Source: Corynebacterium ciconiae DSM 44920
Lineage (GTDB): Bacteria > Actinomycetota > Actinomycetes > Mycobacteriales > Mycobacteriaceae
Direction of reading: 5' to 3'
Assembly (NCBI RefSeq): GCF_030440575.1
Contig: NZ_CP047189.1
Coordinates: 558,001 to 622,000, forward strand
DNA: 64,000 nt
The translations under genes were made by a program, and so were the position numbers. The notes under the pieces are model-generated. The model saw nothing but the letters and a program-made list of their open reading frames with translations. It was not told where the DNA came from and ran no database searches. Shown piece by piece: positions 28,062 to 36,326 of the stretch (positions within the stretch are counted from its first letter, which is position 1; the number at the start of each line of letters is the position of its first letter).

Positions 28062-28082
28062 GCTCCCGCAAGGAAAGTAGCA

Positions 28083-29657
28083 ATGGACTGGATCAACGTC
28101 GCGGTGCTTATCGCCTATCTCCTCATCATGATCGGATTCGGGGTGTGGGGTAAGCGACGCATTGCTACCTCCTCGGATTATCTGGTGGCGGGCCGCAACC
28201 TCGGCGGCATTCTCTACACCGGAACGATGGCCGCGGTGGTTCTCGGCGGCGCCGCCGCCGTGGGCGGAGTGGGCTTGGGCTATCAATACGGAATCTCCGG
28301 CATGTGGCTGGTGATTTCTATTGGTATCGGCGTGGGGCTGCTGTGCACCATGTTCGCGCCTATCATTCAACGCCTGCGCATCTTCACCGTCTCCCAGATG
28401 CTGACGCTGCGCTATGGCTCGGAGATCACCCAAGCCTCCTCGGTGGTGATGCTCGCCTACACGCTCATGATCGCAGCCACCTCCACGGGGGCCTACGCTG
28501 CGGTGTTCGCCGTGCTCTTCGGGTGGGATCGCTGGCTGGCGGTGCTCGTGGGCGGCTCCGTGGTGCTCATCTACGCCACCGTGGGCGGCATGTGGTCCAT
28601 CACGCTCGCCGATATGGCCCAGTTTATTCTCATGACTATCGGCACCTTTGGGCTGATGCTGCCGATCTCGCTGCATCACGCTGGGGGATGGGAGGGGCTG
28701 AGCCAGCGCCTCGACGCCGAATTCTTCGATATCGGCGGCATGGGCTTGCAATCCATCATCACCTATTTTGTTGTCTACACTCTTGGCCTTCTCATCGGCC
28801 AAGACATCTGGCAGCGTGTGTTCACTGCGCGCACCCCACGTATCGCCCAAATCGGTGGGCTTTCTGCTGGGGTGTATTGCATTCTCTTCGGAATAGTGGG
28901 CGCGATCATTGGCATGGGCGCCGCCGTGGTGCTGCCTGGAATCGAGGTGCGGGACGACGTCTACGCCCGTGTCGCCCTCGACATGTTGCCCGTGGGGCTC
29001 GGCGGACTGGCGCTCACAGCCGGGGTGGCCGCCATGATGTCCACCGCCTCGGGCGGGCTGATCGCCGCGGCCACCGTCATGCAATCGGATGTCATGCCGC
29101 TGCTGCGATCGATCGCAGCAGGCAAGCGTCCCAATCACCTCAGCCCTATCGACATCGCCCACATCGCCGACGAAGCTGCCGCCCACACCGAGGTGGCTGA
29201 GCAAGACGTGGAGTTCAACCGCCGCTGGGTGCTGGGGCTCGGGGCAGTGGTCATGGTGATCGCGCTCGTCGTGCCCGATGTGGTGGCGGCGCTGACTATC
29301 GCCTACGACATTCTCGTCGGCGGACTACTGGTGCCCATCGTGGGCGGTTTGATGTGGAAGCGCGGCACTGGAATGGGTGCCACTTCGGCGATGGTGGCCG
29401 GCTCTGTGGGCACGATGCTGACCATGGGGTATCTAGAAATCACAGCGGAACAGCGCTTCGATGGGATCTTTGCCAATGAGCCCATCTATGTCGGACTCGT
29501 GTTGTCCTTAGTGGTATTCGTGGGGGTTTCGCTGGCGGGCGCGCCGACTGACCGAGCGGTGATGGATGCGTGGCAGCGTCGCTCCCGCGGTGAGCGCGTC
29601 AACTATGCCGAATTGAGCAAGCAATACTCTCAGATACCCGCTGAAGCGCGCCGCTAG
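28083..29657 (+). CDS. Sodium:solute symporter family transporter
   Basis: SSS-family transporter of 524 aa with about 13 transmembrane helices. Family marks are GKRRIATSSDYLVAGRNLGG in the first loop, the GGAAAVGGVGLGYQYGISGMW segment and LIGQDIWQRVFTARTP. It imports a small organic solute with sodium. It is divergent from the ureohydrolase/decarboxylase pair across a 276-bp region with paired dyads, so the cargo is probably the substrate of those enzymes (arginine-derived or another guanidino compound). AAGGAAAG precedes the ATG at 28083. Confidence 0.92.
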   Translation: MDWINVAVLIAYLLIMIGFGVWGKRRIATSSDYLVAGRNLGGILYTGTMAAVVLGGAAAVGGVGLGYQYGISGMWLVISIGIGVGLLCTMFAPIIQRLRIFTVSQMLTLRYGSEITQASSVVMLAYTLMIAATSTGAYAAVFAVLFGWDRWLAVLVGGSVVLIYATVGGMWSITLADMAQFILMTIGTFGLMLPISLHHAGGWEGLSQRLDAEFFDIGGMGLQSIITYFVVYTLGLLIGQDIWQRVFTARTPRIAQIGGLSAGVYCILFGIVGAIIGMGAAVVLPGIEVRDDVYARVALDMLPVGLGGLALTAGVAAMMSTASGGLIAAATVMQSDVMPLLRSIAAGKRPNHLSPIDIAHIADEAAAHTEVAEQDVEFNRRWVLGLGAVVMVIALVVPDVVAALTIAYDILVGGLLVPIVGGLMWKRGTGMGATSAMVAGSVGTMLTMGYLEITAEQRFDGIFANEPIYVGLVLSLVVFVGVSLAGAPTDRAVMDAWQRRSRGERVNYAELSKQYSQIPAEARR

Positions 29658-29670
29658 GACGAGACACAAT

Positions 29671-29723
29671 CGCCGGCCCGCCTCCGTGACGTAGATCATC
29701 CTCGTCAGGGGTGCGGGCCGGCG
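29671..29723. terminator. Long nested stem-loop between convergent genes
   Basis: Perfect 11-bp outer stem CGCCGGCCCGC / GCGGGCCGGCG, with an inner TGACG/CGTCA pair inside a 31-nt loop. It lies between the convergent symporter and aldehyde dehydrogenase genes. There is no T-run, so it may work with other factors or be a structured element. Confidence 0.5.
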
Positions 29724-29787
29724 CTATGCGGGAGTCGGTGATCCTGAAAGCGGTGCTCGCGTGGCCCAAACGATTGTCAGACACGCC

Positions 29788-31167
29788 CTAGTCGGCGCTG
29801 ATGTAGTACATCTGCTTATTCACAAACTCGTCCATACCCAGCGGCCCCAACTCGCGGCCGAAGCCGGAGCGCTTCACGCCACCGAAGGGTAGCTCGGCGC
29901 CCTCGCCGGCTGGGGTATTCACATTGGCCATGCCGCACTCGAGGCGCTGCGCCACCGCCACCGCGCGTTCGCGGTCCTCGGAGAACACAGCGCCACCCAG
30001 TCCGTACTGGGTGTTATTCGCCAGATCCAGGGCCTCCTCATCGCTGGAGACCTTAAACACGCTAGCCACCGGGCCGAACAGCTCCTCGTAGTAGATGTCC
30101 GAACCCACGGGAATACCGGTGAGAACGGCAGGGGAGACGTACGCGCCCGTCTCGGAGAGCTCGCCACCGGCGCGCAGCTGAGCGCCTTCCTTCACGGCGC
30201 GCTGCAGCTGATCATGCAGGTTTTCTGCCGCTCCACGCGAGGAAAGCGGGCTGTAGGTGCCCTCACCCTCCTCGTCCGGGGTGGAGGGGCGGGCAGCGTC
30301 GGCAAGCGCCACGAGCTCCTCAACGAACTCATCGTAGATATCGTCCATAACGATCATGCGCTTATTGGAGTTGCAGGCCTGGCCGGTGTTATACATGCGG
30401 GTCTCCCACGCCTGGCGGGCGGCTGCGGCGACATCATCGGTATCCAGCAGCACATAGGGGTCCGAGCCGCCCAGCTCCAGCACGGCCTTCTTCAGATGAG
30501 TACCGGCAAGGGCACCCACGGCAGAACCGGCGCGCTCGGAACCGGTGAGCGAAACACCCTGGATGCGTGGATCTGCGATAATCGACGCCACCTGGTCGTG
30601 GGTGGCGAAAATGTTGGTGTAGACACCCTCGGGCACGCCGGCTTCATCCATGATCTTCTGCACAGCCAGTGCCGAGCGGGGGCAGATCTCGGCATCCTTC
30701 AGCAGGATGGTGTTGCCCAGCACCAAGTTGGGGCCGATGAAACGGGCAATCTGGTAGTAGGGGAAGTTCCACGGCATGATGCCCAGCAGGGTGCCCAAAG
30801 GCAGGCGCCGGACCACGGCCTGATCTTTCGACGGGGTGGGCAGGGCGACATCCTTGGTAAATTCGGCGCCGTGATCGCAGTAGTACTGGATGATCTCGGC
30901 AGAGAACTCCACCTCTTCGATGCCTTCGGAGATAGGCTTGCCCATTTCTTCCGCGGCAATGCGGGCCAGCTCTTGTTTGCGTTCCTCGAAGAGCTTTGCG
31001 GCCCGGCTGACGATCTCGGCGCGCTCCTCGATGGGGCGGGTGCTCCACGCTTGGAACGCGGCGGTGGCGGCGGCCAGGGCGCTTTCGATCTGGGCGTCGG
31101 TGGCAAAGTCGAAAGTTTCAACAACCTCGCCAGTGACGGGGTTCTCGACACGATAAGTGGGTGCCAC
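29788..31167 (-). CDS. gabD: Succinate-semialdehyde dehydrogenase-like aldehyde dehydrogenase
   Basis: NAD(P)-dependent aldehyde dehydrogenase of 459 aa. The general base is E231 (VLELGGSDP) and the catalytic Cys is C265 (NTGQACNSNKR); MPWNFPYYQ and SLTGSERAGSAVG form the cofactor site. Sequence type and length match the short SSADH group (GabD/Sad). It could also oxidise 4-guanidinobutyraldehyde, which would join the decarboxylase and ureohydrolase at 25.2-27.8 kb in one route. The GTG start has AAGGAG 7 nt upstream. It is convergent with the symporter gene. Confidence 0.9.
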   Translation of the reverse strand: MAPTYRVENPVTGEVVETFDFATDAQIESALAAATAAFQAWSTRPIEERAEIVSRAAKLFEERKQELARIAAEEMGKPISEGIEEVEFSAEIIQYYCDHGAEFTKDVALPTPSKDQAVVRRLPLGTLLGIMPWNFPYYQIARFIGPNLVLGNTILLKDAEICPRSALAVQKIMDEAGVPEGVYTNIFATHDQVASIIADPRIQGVSLTGSERAGSAVGALAGTHLKKAVLELGGSDPYVLLDTDDVAAAARQAWETRMYNTGQACNSNKRMIVMDDIYDEFVEELVALADAARPSTPDEEGEGTYSPLSSRGAAENLHDQLQRAVKEGAQLRAGGELSETGAYVSPAVLTGIPVGSDIYYEELFGPVASVFKVSSDEEALDLANNTQYGLGGAVFSEDRERAVAVAQRLECGMANVNTPAGEGAELPFGGVKRSGFGRELGPLGMDEFVNKQMYYISAD

Positions 31168-31393
31168 GGTGATACTCCTTCACACGGCTGTGCGTATTTT
31201 CTAGAACTATTCCTCTGAGTAATCGCGGCTCGCTTAGCGCGAACTAGGTACAGGCCCAGCCACGGCGCATAGCGGTGGCGCAACCTCGGCCGCTCGTGGC
31301 CCAGTGAGCGCGATCACTCAATGGGAGCGAGGATAGTGAAAAAGACAGTCCCGTGACTTAGGCTCCCCCAAGCTAGGTGGGTGGGGTATGAAA

Positions 31394-31435
31394 AAATCTC
31401 CCGAGCAAGGCCCTTGAAGGGTGCTCGGGAGATTT
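31394..31435 (-). terminator. Intrinsic terminator of tRNA-His
   Basis: Perfect 14-bp stem AAATCTCCCGAGCA / TGCTCGGGAGATTT with a smaller CCCTT/AAGGG hairpin in its loop, followed on the minus strand by six Ts. Confidence 0.85.
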
Positions 31436-31442
31436 CACTCGG

Positions 31443-31516
31443 GGTGGCTGACGGGACTCGAACCCGCGACACCCAGGATCACAACCTGGTGCTCTACCAG
31501 CTGAACTACAACCACC
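31443..31516 (-). tRNA. tRNA-His (GTG)
   Basis: 74 nt on the minus strand including the encoded G-1 (GGTGGTTG) and C73. The anticodon loop is TTGTGAT (anticodon GTG), with T-arm GTTCGAGTC. The acceptor has one G-T wobble. CCA is not encoded. Confidence 0.95.
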
Positions 31517-31544
31517 ATCGCTACCGTTTTCAGCAGCGAGAGTT

Positions 31545-31572
31545 ATGGTAGCGCATTGCATAAGAAAAACAA
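31545..31572 (-). promoter_or_regulatory. Promoter of tRNA-His
   Basis: Reverse strand TTGTTT, 16-nt spacer, TACCAT. A start about 7 nt on leaves a leader of about 20 nt before the tRNA. Confidence 0.5.
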
Positions 31573-31632
31573 AAACTGCAGCTGGTGTGGGCTTTTAGTA
31601 GTCTATAGATGGCGGGTAGTCCGCGCAGACAC

Positions 31633-31660
31633 TTGACGTAGGATGACTCAGTGATACGGT
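31633..31660 (+). promoter_or_regulatory. Promoter of the AspT-type exporter gene
   Basis: TTGACG, 16-nt spacer, TACGGT. A start near 31667 would give a leader of almost 150 nt, much longer than for other genes here. Confidence 0.5.
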
Positions 31661-31700
31661 AAGCGGTGTTGAGAGTGTGTGGGCATCCTCTGCCCCTTCG

Positions 31701-31790
31701 GCCTACGCGCATGCGCGCGCGTGCGCGACACCTCGCCCGCCTTAGTTCATTCCCTCCTTACCTTCTATCTGGGCCCGCAGTCTGGGCCCA
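31701..31790 (+). promoter_or_regulatory. Structured leader with alternating pur-pyr tract and hairpin
   Basis: Positions 31701-31724 are strictly alternating pyrimidine-purine (mostly CG), a Z-DNA-prone or self-complementary tract. A hairpin TGGGCCC/GGGCCCA follows at 31770-31790, ending about 13 nt before the ribosome site AAGGA. This could act as a leader control element. I do not recognise a known riboswitch. Confidence 0.35.
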
Positions 31791-31814
31791 CGCTCTCCCC
31801 CTCAAGGACCCCTC

Positions 31815-33434
31815 GTGTTCGATTACCTCGCCGCCAATCCGCTGATTGCGCTGATTGCGATCCTCGCCCTCGGTTATCTGCTGGGCAAAGTCAACGTGGC
31901 AGGCATCTCGCTCGGCTCCGCCGCCGTGCTGTTTGTGTCTATTGCCTTCTCCGCTATCGAGCCGGATATTCAGCTCCCGCCGCTGCTCTACACCTTCGGT
32001 TTGGCGCTGTTTGTCTATGCCATTGGGCTGAGCTTCGGTGCACAGTTCTTCGCCGAGTTCCGCTCCCGCGGCTGGAAGCTGGGAGCGCTTGCAGCCCTCG
32101 TCTTGGCCGGGGTGACAATTCTGGCCTATATCGGGGTGAAACTCCTTGGGCTTGATGCCGCCCAGGGTGCTGGCAGCATGACCGGTGCGGTGACCTCTAC
32201 ACCAGGTATGGCGGCCATCGTGGAAACCATGAAGGCCTCGGGTATCAGCGATCCCGATGAACTGGCTCTGCCTGTTATTGGCTACTCCTTGGCGTATCCG
32301 GGCGGCGTGCTGGGGCTGATTCTCGTGGCGGCGGTGGGCGCGAAGCTGCGCAAGGTCGATCACATCACCGACGCCAAAGAGGCCGGGGTGATTACCGAGG
32401 ATCTCCACCTCACAGGACTCGAGCTTGGCCCAGTAGAGCCGGGCACCGCTGCGGAGGTATTGCGTCCCTCTGGCGCGGAGGTGGTGGCCACCCGCCTCAT
32501 CGATCGCGATGATCCCGAGCACCAAACGCTGATCACCGGGGAGACGGAGGTTCGCACCGGCGATGTGCTGCTCATCCACGGCACCCGCAATGAGCTGACA
32601 CGGGCAACGCACATTCTGGGCCGCGAGGTGGATTTCCCTATCGATGACGATGCCCTCGACTACCGCCGCTTCAGCGTGTCCAACCCGCAGATTGTCGGCC
32701 GCACCATCGGCGAGTTGGGCTTGGCGGAGAAGCGTTTCCTCATCGCCCGGGTGCGCCGCGGTGACTCCGATTTCATCCCCGCCCCCGATACCCGACTCGA
32801 GTACTCGGACAAGGTGCGCGTAGTCACCCCCACCCACAAGATGGCCGAGGCCAAGGAATTCTTCGGCGACAGCGAAAATGCGCTCGGCAATTTCGACTTC
32901 TTCCCCTTCTTCCTCGGTCTCTTGGCCGGCATTTTAGTGGGCATGATCCCGATCCCCATGCCCGGTGGCCTAACCCTGTCTCTCGGCTTCGGCGGCGGCC
33001 CGATCCTCATGGGCCTGATTCTGGGATGGCGGGGACGCACCGGTCGTTTGCAGTGGATCGTGCCTTTCCAGGCCAACAAGATTTTCACCAATATCGGTCT
33101 GGCCCTGTTCCTAGCCGGTGTGGGCACGACCGCTGGCGCGGGTTTTGCTGCAGCGCTTTCCGACGTCCAGTCTCTGCTGTATGTGGCCTTCGGTTTGGTG
33201 CTCACCCTCGTTGCCGCAATCGCCATGGCGATACTTGGCTCGTGGGTGCTGGGGGCCAAGTGGGATGAAACCATGGGCATGGCCGGCGGTATCTCAACCA
33301 ACCCGGCGATCATCGCCTACCTCAACTCTCAAACCGGCACTGACCTTGCTGCCCGCGGTTATGCCACGGTGTATCCGGTGGGTATGATCGGCAAGATCAT
33401 CGCAGCCCAAGTGCTGTTCTTGCTGCTCGTCTAG
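31815..33434 (+). CDS. AspT/YidE-type exporter (SucE-like)
   Basis: Aspartate:alanine-exchanger family transporter of 539 aa. Two membrane halves (about 1-180 and 375-539) flank a cytosolic region with two TrkA-C-like domains (about 205-365). The family repeats are visible as GAVTSTPGMAAIVE in the first half and GGISTNPAIIAYLN in the second. The size and family match the C. glutamicum succinate exporter SucE; a dicarboxylate or amino-acid substrate is likely but not fixed. The GTG start has AAGGA about 7 nt upstream. The leader is long and structured. Confidence 0.9.
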   Translation: MFDYLAANPLIALIAILALGYLLGKVNVAGISLGSAAVLFVSIAFSAIEPDIQLPPLLYTFGLALFVYAIGLSFGAQFFAEFRSRGWKLGALAALVLAGVTILAYIGVKLLGLDAAQGAGSMTGAVTSTPGMAAIVETMKASGISDPDELALPVIGYSLAYPGGVLGLILVAAVGAKLRKVDHITDAKEAGVITEDLHLTGLELGPVEPGTAAEVLRPSGAEVVATRLIDRDDPEHQTLITGETEVRTGDVLLIHGTRNELTRATHILGREVDFPIDDDALDYRRFSVSNPQIVGRTIGELGLAEKRFLIARVRRGDSDFIPAPDTRLEYSDKVRVVTPTHKMAEAKEFFGDSENALGNFDFFPFFLGLLAGILVGMIPIPMPGGLTLSLGFGGGPILMGLILGWRGRTGRLQWIVPFQANKIFTNIGLALFLAGVGTTAGAGFAAALSDVQSLLYVAFGLVLTLVAAIAMAILGSWVLGAKWDETMGMAGGISTNPAIIAYLNSQTGTDLAARGYATVYPVGMIGKIIAAQVLFLLLV

Positions 33435-33452
33435 AACACACCCAGGCCTATA

Positions 33453-33494
33453 CCTAGCGCCCGCCACCGATGTCTGACGGTGGCGGGCGCTAGG
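33453..33494. terminator. Bidirectional terminator between exporter and orn
   Basis: Perfect 17-bp stem (CCTAGCGCCCGCCACCG and its complement) with an 8-nt loop. On the plus strand TTGTTTTTAG follows. The flanking genes converge on it. Confidence 0.85.
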
Positions 33495-33500
33495 TTGTTT

Positions 33501-34145
33501 TTAGTTCTCGAGATGTTCCCGATAGCGCTCCACGGCCTCGGCCGCGGCGGCACCGCATTCCTCCGAACTGGGTCCGGGATCGGCCACAAAAACGGCGCGG
33601 CGGTAGTAATCCAACTCGCGGATAGATTCCACGATATCCGCGAGTGCGCGGTGGGCAAGCCCCTTGTCCGGCTGGTGGTAATACACCCGCGGCTGCCAGC
33701 GCCGGGCCAACTCCTTGATGGAGGAAACATCCACCATCCGGTAGTGCAGCGCCTTGTCGAGCTCCGGCATGTGGGCGCGAATGAAGGAGCGATCGGTGGC
33801 GATGGAATTGCCCGCCAAAGGAGCGGGGTGCTCGGAATCGCAGTGCTCAGCGATCAGCTCCAGCACCGCTTTCTCTGCCTCGGCGAGGCTCGTGGTGGAG
33901 GCCTTGATCTCCTCAGTGAGTCCGCTGGAAGAGTGCATGGTGGACACAAAGTCATCCATGTGTGCCAGCTCCTCCTCGGAAGCGTGCACCACAATGTCCA
34001 CCCCCTCGCCGAGGATGTTCAGCTGGGCGTCGGTGACGACGGCGGCGATCTCCACAATCACGTGCCGCTGTGGATCCAGGCCGGTCATTTCCAGATCGAT
34101 CCACACGAGACGATCGTATTTATCGGGTAGCTGCTGCTCAGACAT
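33501..34145 (-). CDS. orn: Oligoribonuclease
   Basis: DEDDh 3'-5' exoribonuclease of 214 aa that degrades very short RNAs to mononucleotides. The exonuclease I motif is [10 protein letters not shown] (D17, E19), motif II lies around [15 protein letters not shown], and motif III around [15 protein letters not shown] nine bases upstream is an alternative start. The gene lies 42 nt after cmrA on the same strand, as orn lies near the cmrA homologue Rv2509 in mycobacteria. Confidence 0.96.
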   Translation of the reverse strand: MSEQQLPDKYDRLVWIDLEMTGLDPQRHVIVEIAAVVTDAQLNILGEGVDIVVHASEEELAHMDDFVSTMHSSSGLTEEIKASTTSLAEAEKAVLELIAEHCDSEHPAPLAGNSIATDRSFIRAHMPELDKALHYRMVDVSSIKELARRWQPRVYYHQPDKGLAHRALADIVESIRELDYYRRAVFVADPGPSSEECGAAAAEAVERYREHLEN

Positions 34146-34187
34146 GGCGCACACGGAGCTTTCTAGGGTCGAGGGAGAATGGAATAC

Positions 34188-34988
34188 CTAACCCATTCGA
34201 GCATAGAAGGAACCGATCAGTGGCGCGAGCATACCGGTAGGGGCCACCTTGGACACGGCGTTCATCGCCTTCGATAGCGGCCCCGGCACCACACGGCGCC
34301 GGTTACGTGCCACGGCCTCGAGGGTTTCCGCCGAGCAGGACTCATAGGTGGTCCACAAAAAGTCCGGCACCACTTTATCCACGATCGTTTTATCCTCTTC
34401 GGCGATCACCGCCTCTCGCACCGGGCCCGGTGCCAGAAGGGTGCAGTGCACCCCAGTGCCACGCAGCTCGTAATGCAGTGCCTCGGTGAAGGCATTGACT
34501 CCAGCCTTGGTGAACACATAAGTGGCATTGTTCGGAATGGGCACATTGCCCGCGGCGGAGCCCACATTCACGATCGCACCCTCGCCGCGCTGCAGCATGC
34601 CGGCCAGCACCGCGTGGGTGAGCTCGAACACCGCGCGGGCATTGAGCTCGAATTGATCCTGTTCATAGCCCCAGTCCTGGTTGCGGAAAGGCCCGAAGCT
34701 GGCGATGCCGGCGGAGTTGATGATGATGGAGATCTCGCGTTCGGCGAGCTCTTCCACCAGTGAGGCGCGCTCAGCTGCGTGGGCCAAGTCCACGGCGCGC
34801 ACCTCTACCTCAACGCCATGCGTGTCGACGAGCTCTGCCGCCAACTCCTCAAGCACAGCTTTACGGCGCGCAACAAGGATGAGGTTGTGGCCCGCCGCGG
34901 CGAGATCACGGGCGATGGCACGGCCGATGCCCTGGCTGGCGCCAGTGACCACGGCCCGCTGCTGGGCTTGGGGGAGAGGAAGAGACAT
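34188..34988 (-). CDS. cmrA: Mycolate beta-keto ester reductase (short-chain dehydrogenase)
   Basis: Classical SDR of 266 aa that reduces the 3-keto group of newly condensed trehalose mycolate to the mature 3-hydroxy mycolate. The cofactor motif is TGASQGIG (15-22), with NSAG (91-94) and the catalytic set S144, Y157, K161 (YVFTK). The C-terminal signature VPDFLW, RRVVPGPLSKAM and APLIGSFYARMG closely follows M. tuberculosis Rv2509 as I remember it, which makes this assignment firmer than a generic SDR call. Neighbouring orn strengthens it. Probably co-transcribed from the gene at 35007-35930, with an 18-nt gap. Confidence 0.92.
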   Translation of the reverse strand: MSLPLPQAQQRAVVTGASQGIGRAIARDLAAAGHNLILVARRKAVLEELAAELVDTHGVEVEVRAVDLAHAAERASLVEELAEREISIIINSAGIASFGPFRNQDWGYEQDQFELNARAVFELTHAVLAGMLQRGEGAIVNVGSAAGNVPIPNNATYVFTKAGVNAFTEALHYELRGTGVHCTLLAPGPVREAVIAEEDKTIVDKVVPDFLWTTYESCSAETLEAVARNRRRVVPGPLSKAMNAVSKVAPTGMLAPLIGSFYARMG

Positions 34989-35006
34989 GAAAGAGGATGT
35001 TCCTAA

Positions 35007-35930
35007 TTAGTTGGACTGGGCGGCGCGATAGGAGGCGAGCACATCATTGCCGATCACAATATCTCCGAGGCCGGAGCCAAGGTTCTGGGCCACCACGATA
35101 CCCTCGGGGCGCTCGCCCTTGAGCAGATCACCGGTGGCGCCGGTGGCCTTCGGGTAATCTTGGGCAATCTTGGTGGGGCGCAGTGCTTCGTATTGGGTGG
35201 GATCATCTGCCACCAAGGTGCCGGCAGATGCCAGTTCCTTGCCCACCACAGTGCCGTAGTCCAGTGGCAGCAAGGTGACATCATCACGCACATGGGCGGA
35301 GGTGATCTCTTGGCCGGGCACCCGCATGGCCAGGCCCGTGATGACCACTCCGGCGTCGCGAAGCGCGGCGTCGCGGTCGGTGGTGGGCTTCAACGTGATG
35401 TTCGGAGTGTGCTCGGCCGCCCACTCCATGAGTGCATCTAGGGAAGCAGAGCTGCGGCCCCACACGGTCATCTCCTCATAGCCCAAGCCTTCGAGGATCT
35501 GGGCGTGAGAGCGGGCCTGCACACCGGTGCCGAGGAAGGTGACATCCCGCTTAGCGCCGCCGTCGATAGCGAGGCTGGCGCCGGTGACAGCAGCGGTGCG
35601 AAAAGCGGTCAGCGGGGCGGCGTCCAAAATGGCGAGGGTGGAGCCATCCTCCGGATCAGAGAGCAGCACGCTGCCCTGGACGAAGGGCAGGCCCTTCTCA
35701 GGATTGCTCGGGGTGAGGGTGACCCACTTGGTGCCGAAAAGATTGCGGTCCGGCCATGCGGCGGGCATCGAGTTGGAATAGCTGCGGCCCTCGCCGGAGC
35801 TCACCTGAATCTTCGGCACGGTGTTGGCCGAGCCATCGGCGATGGCGATCAGTGCCTCTTTGATGGACTCCACGGCGGCGGCGGGGGTGGGCAGATGGGC
35901 TTCAACTGTGTCGTGATCAATAATGAGCAT
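35007..35930 (-). CDS. Ornithine cyclodeaminase/mu-crystallin family protein
   Basis: NAD(P)-binding protein of 307 aa of the OCD/mu-crystallin family. Visible marks are the substrate-binding Lys in GTKWVTLTPSNPEKGLP, the FRTAAVTGASLAID segment and the Rossmann motif FLGTGVQARSH. Family members include ornithine cyclodeaminase, alanine dehydrogenase and ketimine reductase, so the reaction is open. It is the first gene of a likely operon with cmrA and orn. A proline-forming role would fit the nitrogen metabolism elsewhere in the window but is only a guess. Confidence 0.88.
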   Translation of the reverse strand: MLIIDHDTVEAHLPTPAAAVESIKEALIAIADGSANTVPKIQVSSGEGRSYSNSMPAAWPDRNLFGTKWVTLTPSNPEKGLPFVQGSVLLSDPEDGSTLAILDAAPLTAFRTAAVTGASLAIDGGAKRDVTFLGTGVQARSHAQILEGLGYEEMTVWGRSSASLDALMEWAAEHTPNITLKPTTDRDAALRDAGVVITGLAMRVPGQEITSAHVRDDVTLLPLDYGTVVGKELASAGTLVADDPTQYEALRPTKIAQDYPKATGATGDLLKGERPEGIVVAQNLGSGLGDIVIGNDVLASYRAAQSN

Positions 35931-36079
35931 GCCGTTGAGCTTACTAAAACACTACGGATACGAAGGTGACACGTATCTCAGCCTGCGGGAATGCTGCCAC
36001 ACAGCCCAGCCGGATCACTGCCGGTGTGTCGTCCTACGGCCCGAAGTGCAACCCGCATCGGGCACAGGCAAAAAAGAAG

Positions 36080-36153
36080 TACCCCCGGCAGGATTCGAAC
36101 CCGCGACACATGGGGTAGAAACCCACTGCTCTAATCCACTGAGCTACGGAGGC
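36080..36153 (-). tRNA. tRNA-Arg (TCT)
   Basis: 74 nt on the minus strand. The anticodon loop is TTTCTAC (anticodon TCT) on stem GTGGG/CCCAT, with T-arm GTTCGAATC and discriminator A. The acceptor stem carries two G-T wobbles. A T6 run follows the 3' end (36070-36075 on the plus strand reads A). Confidence 0.93.
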
Positions 36154-36203
36154 ATATCGCCACACGGCTGAAGCCTCAGCCGCGCGTATCACGACGCCTA
36201 CGT

Positions 36204-36233
36204 ATGTTAGTCTCCGCCCAGATCAGCGCGCAA
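36204..36233 (-). promoter_or_regulatory. Promoter of tRNA-Arg
   Basis: Reverse strand TTGCGC, 18-nt spacer, TAACAT, placing the start about 45 nt before the mature tRNA. Confidence 0.45.
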
Positions 36234-36314
36234 AAGCCGCTCAGCTAGGGCCGGCACAGCGGCCAGGATAAGACGGTGAGGCCATGGTCAGTTAACGCGC
36301 CATGGGCGGGCGGC

Positions 36315-36320
36315 TATCCT
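36315..36320 (+). promoter_or_regulatory. Putative -10 box of ctiP
   Basis: TATCCT followed by AAAACC and then the ATG at 36327. Predicts a leaderless mRNA. Confidence 0.5.
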
Positions 36321-36326
36321 AAAACC

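Noticed and set aside
28008..29204. Minus-strand ORF (398 codons) antisense to the symporter
   Set aside because: His/Asp/Gly-rich shadow of a clear SSS transporter.
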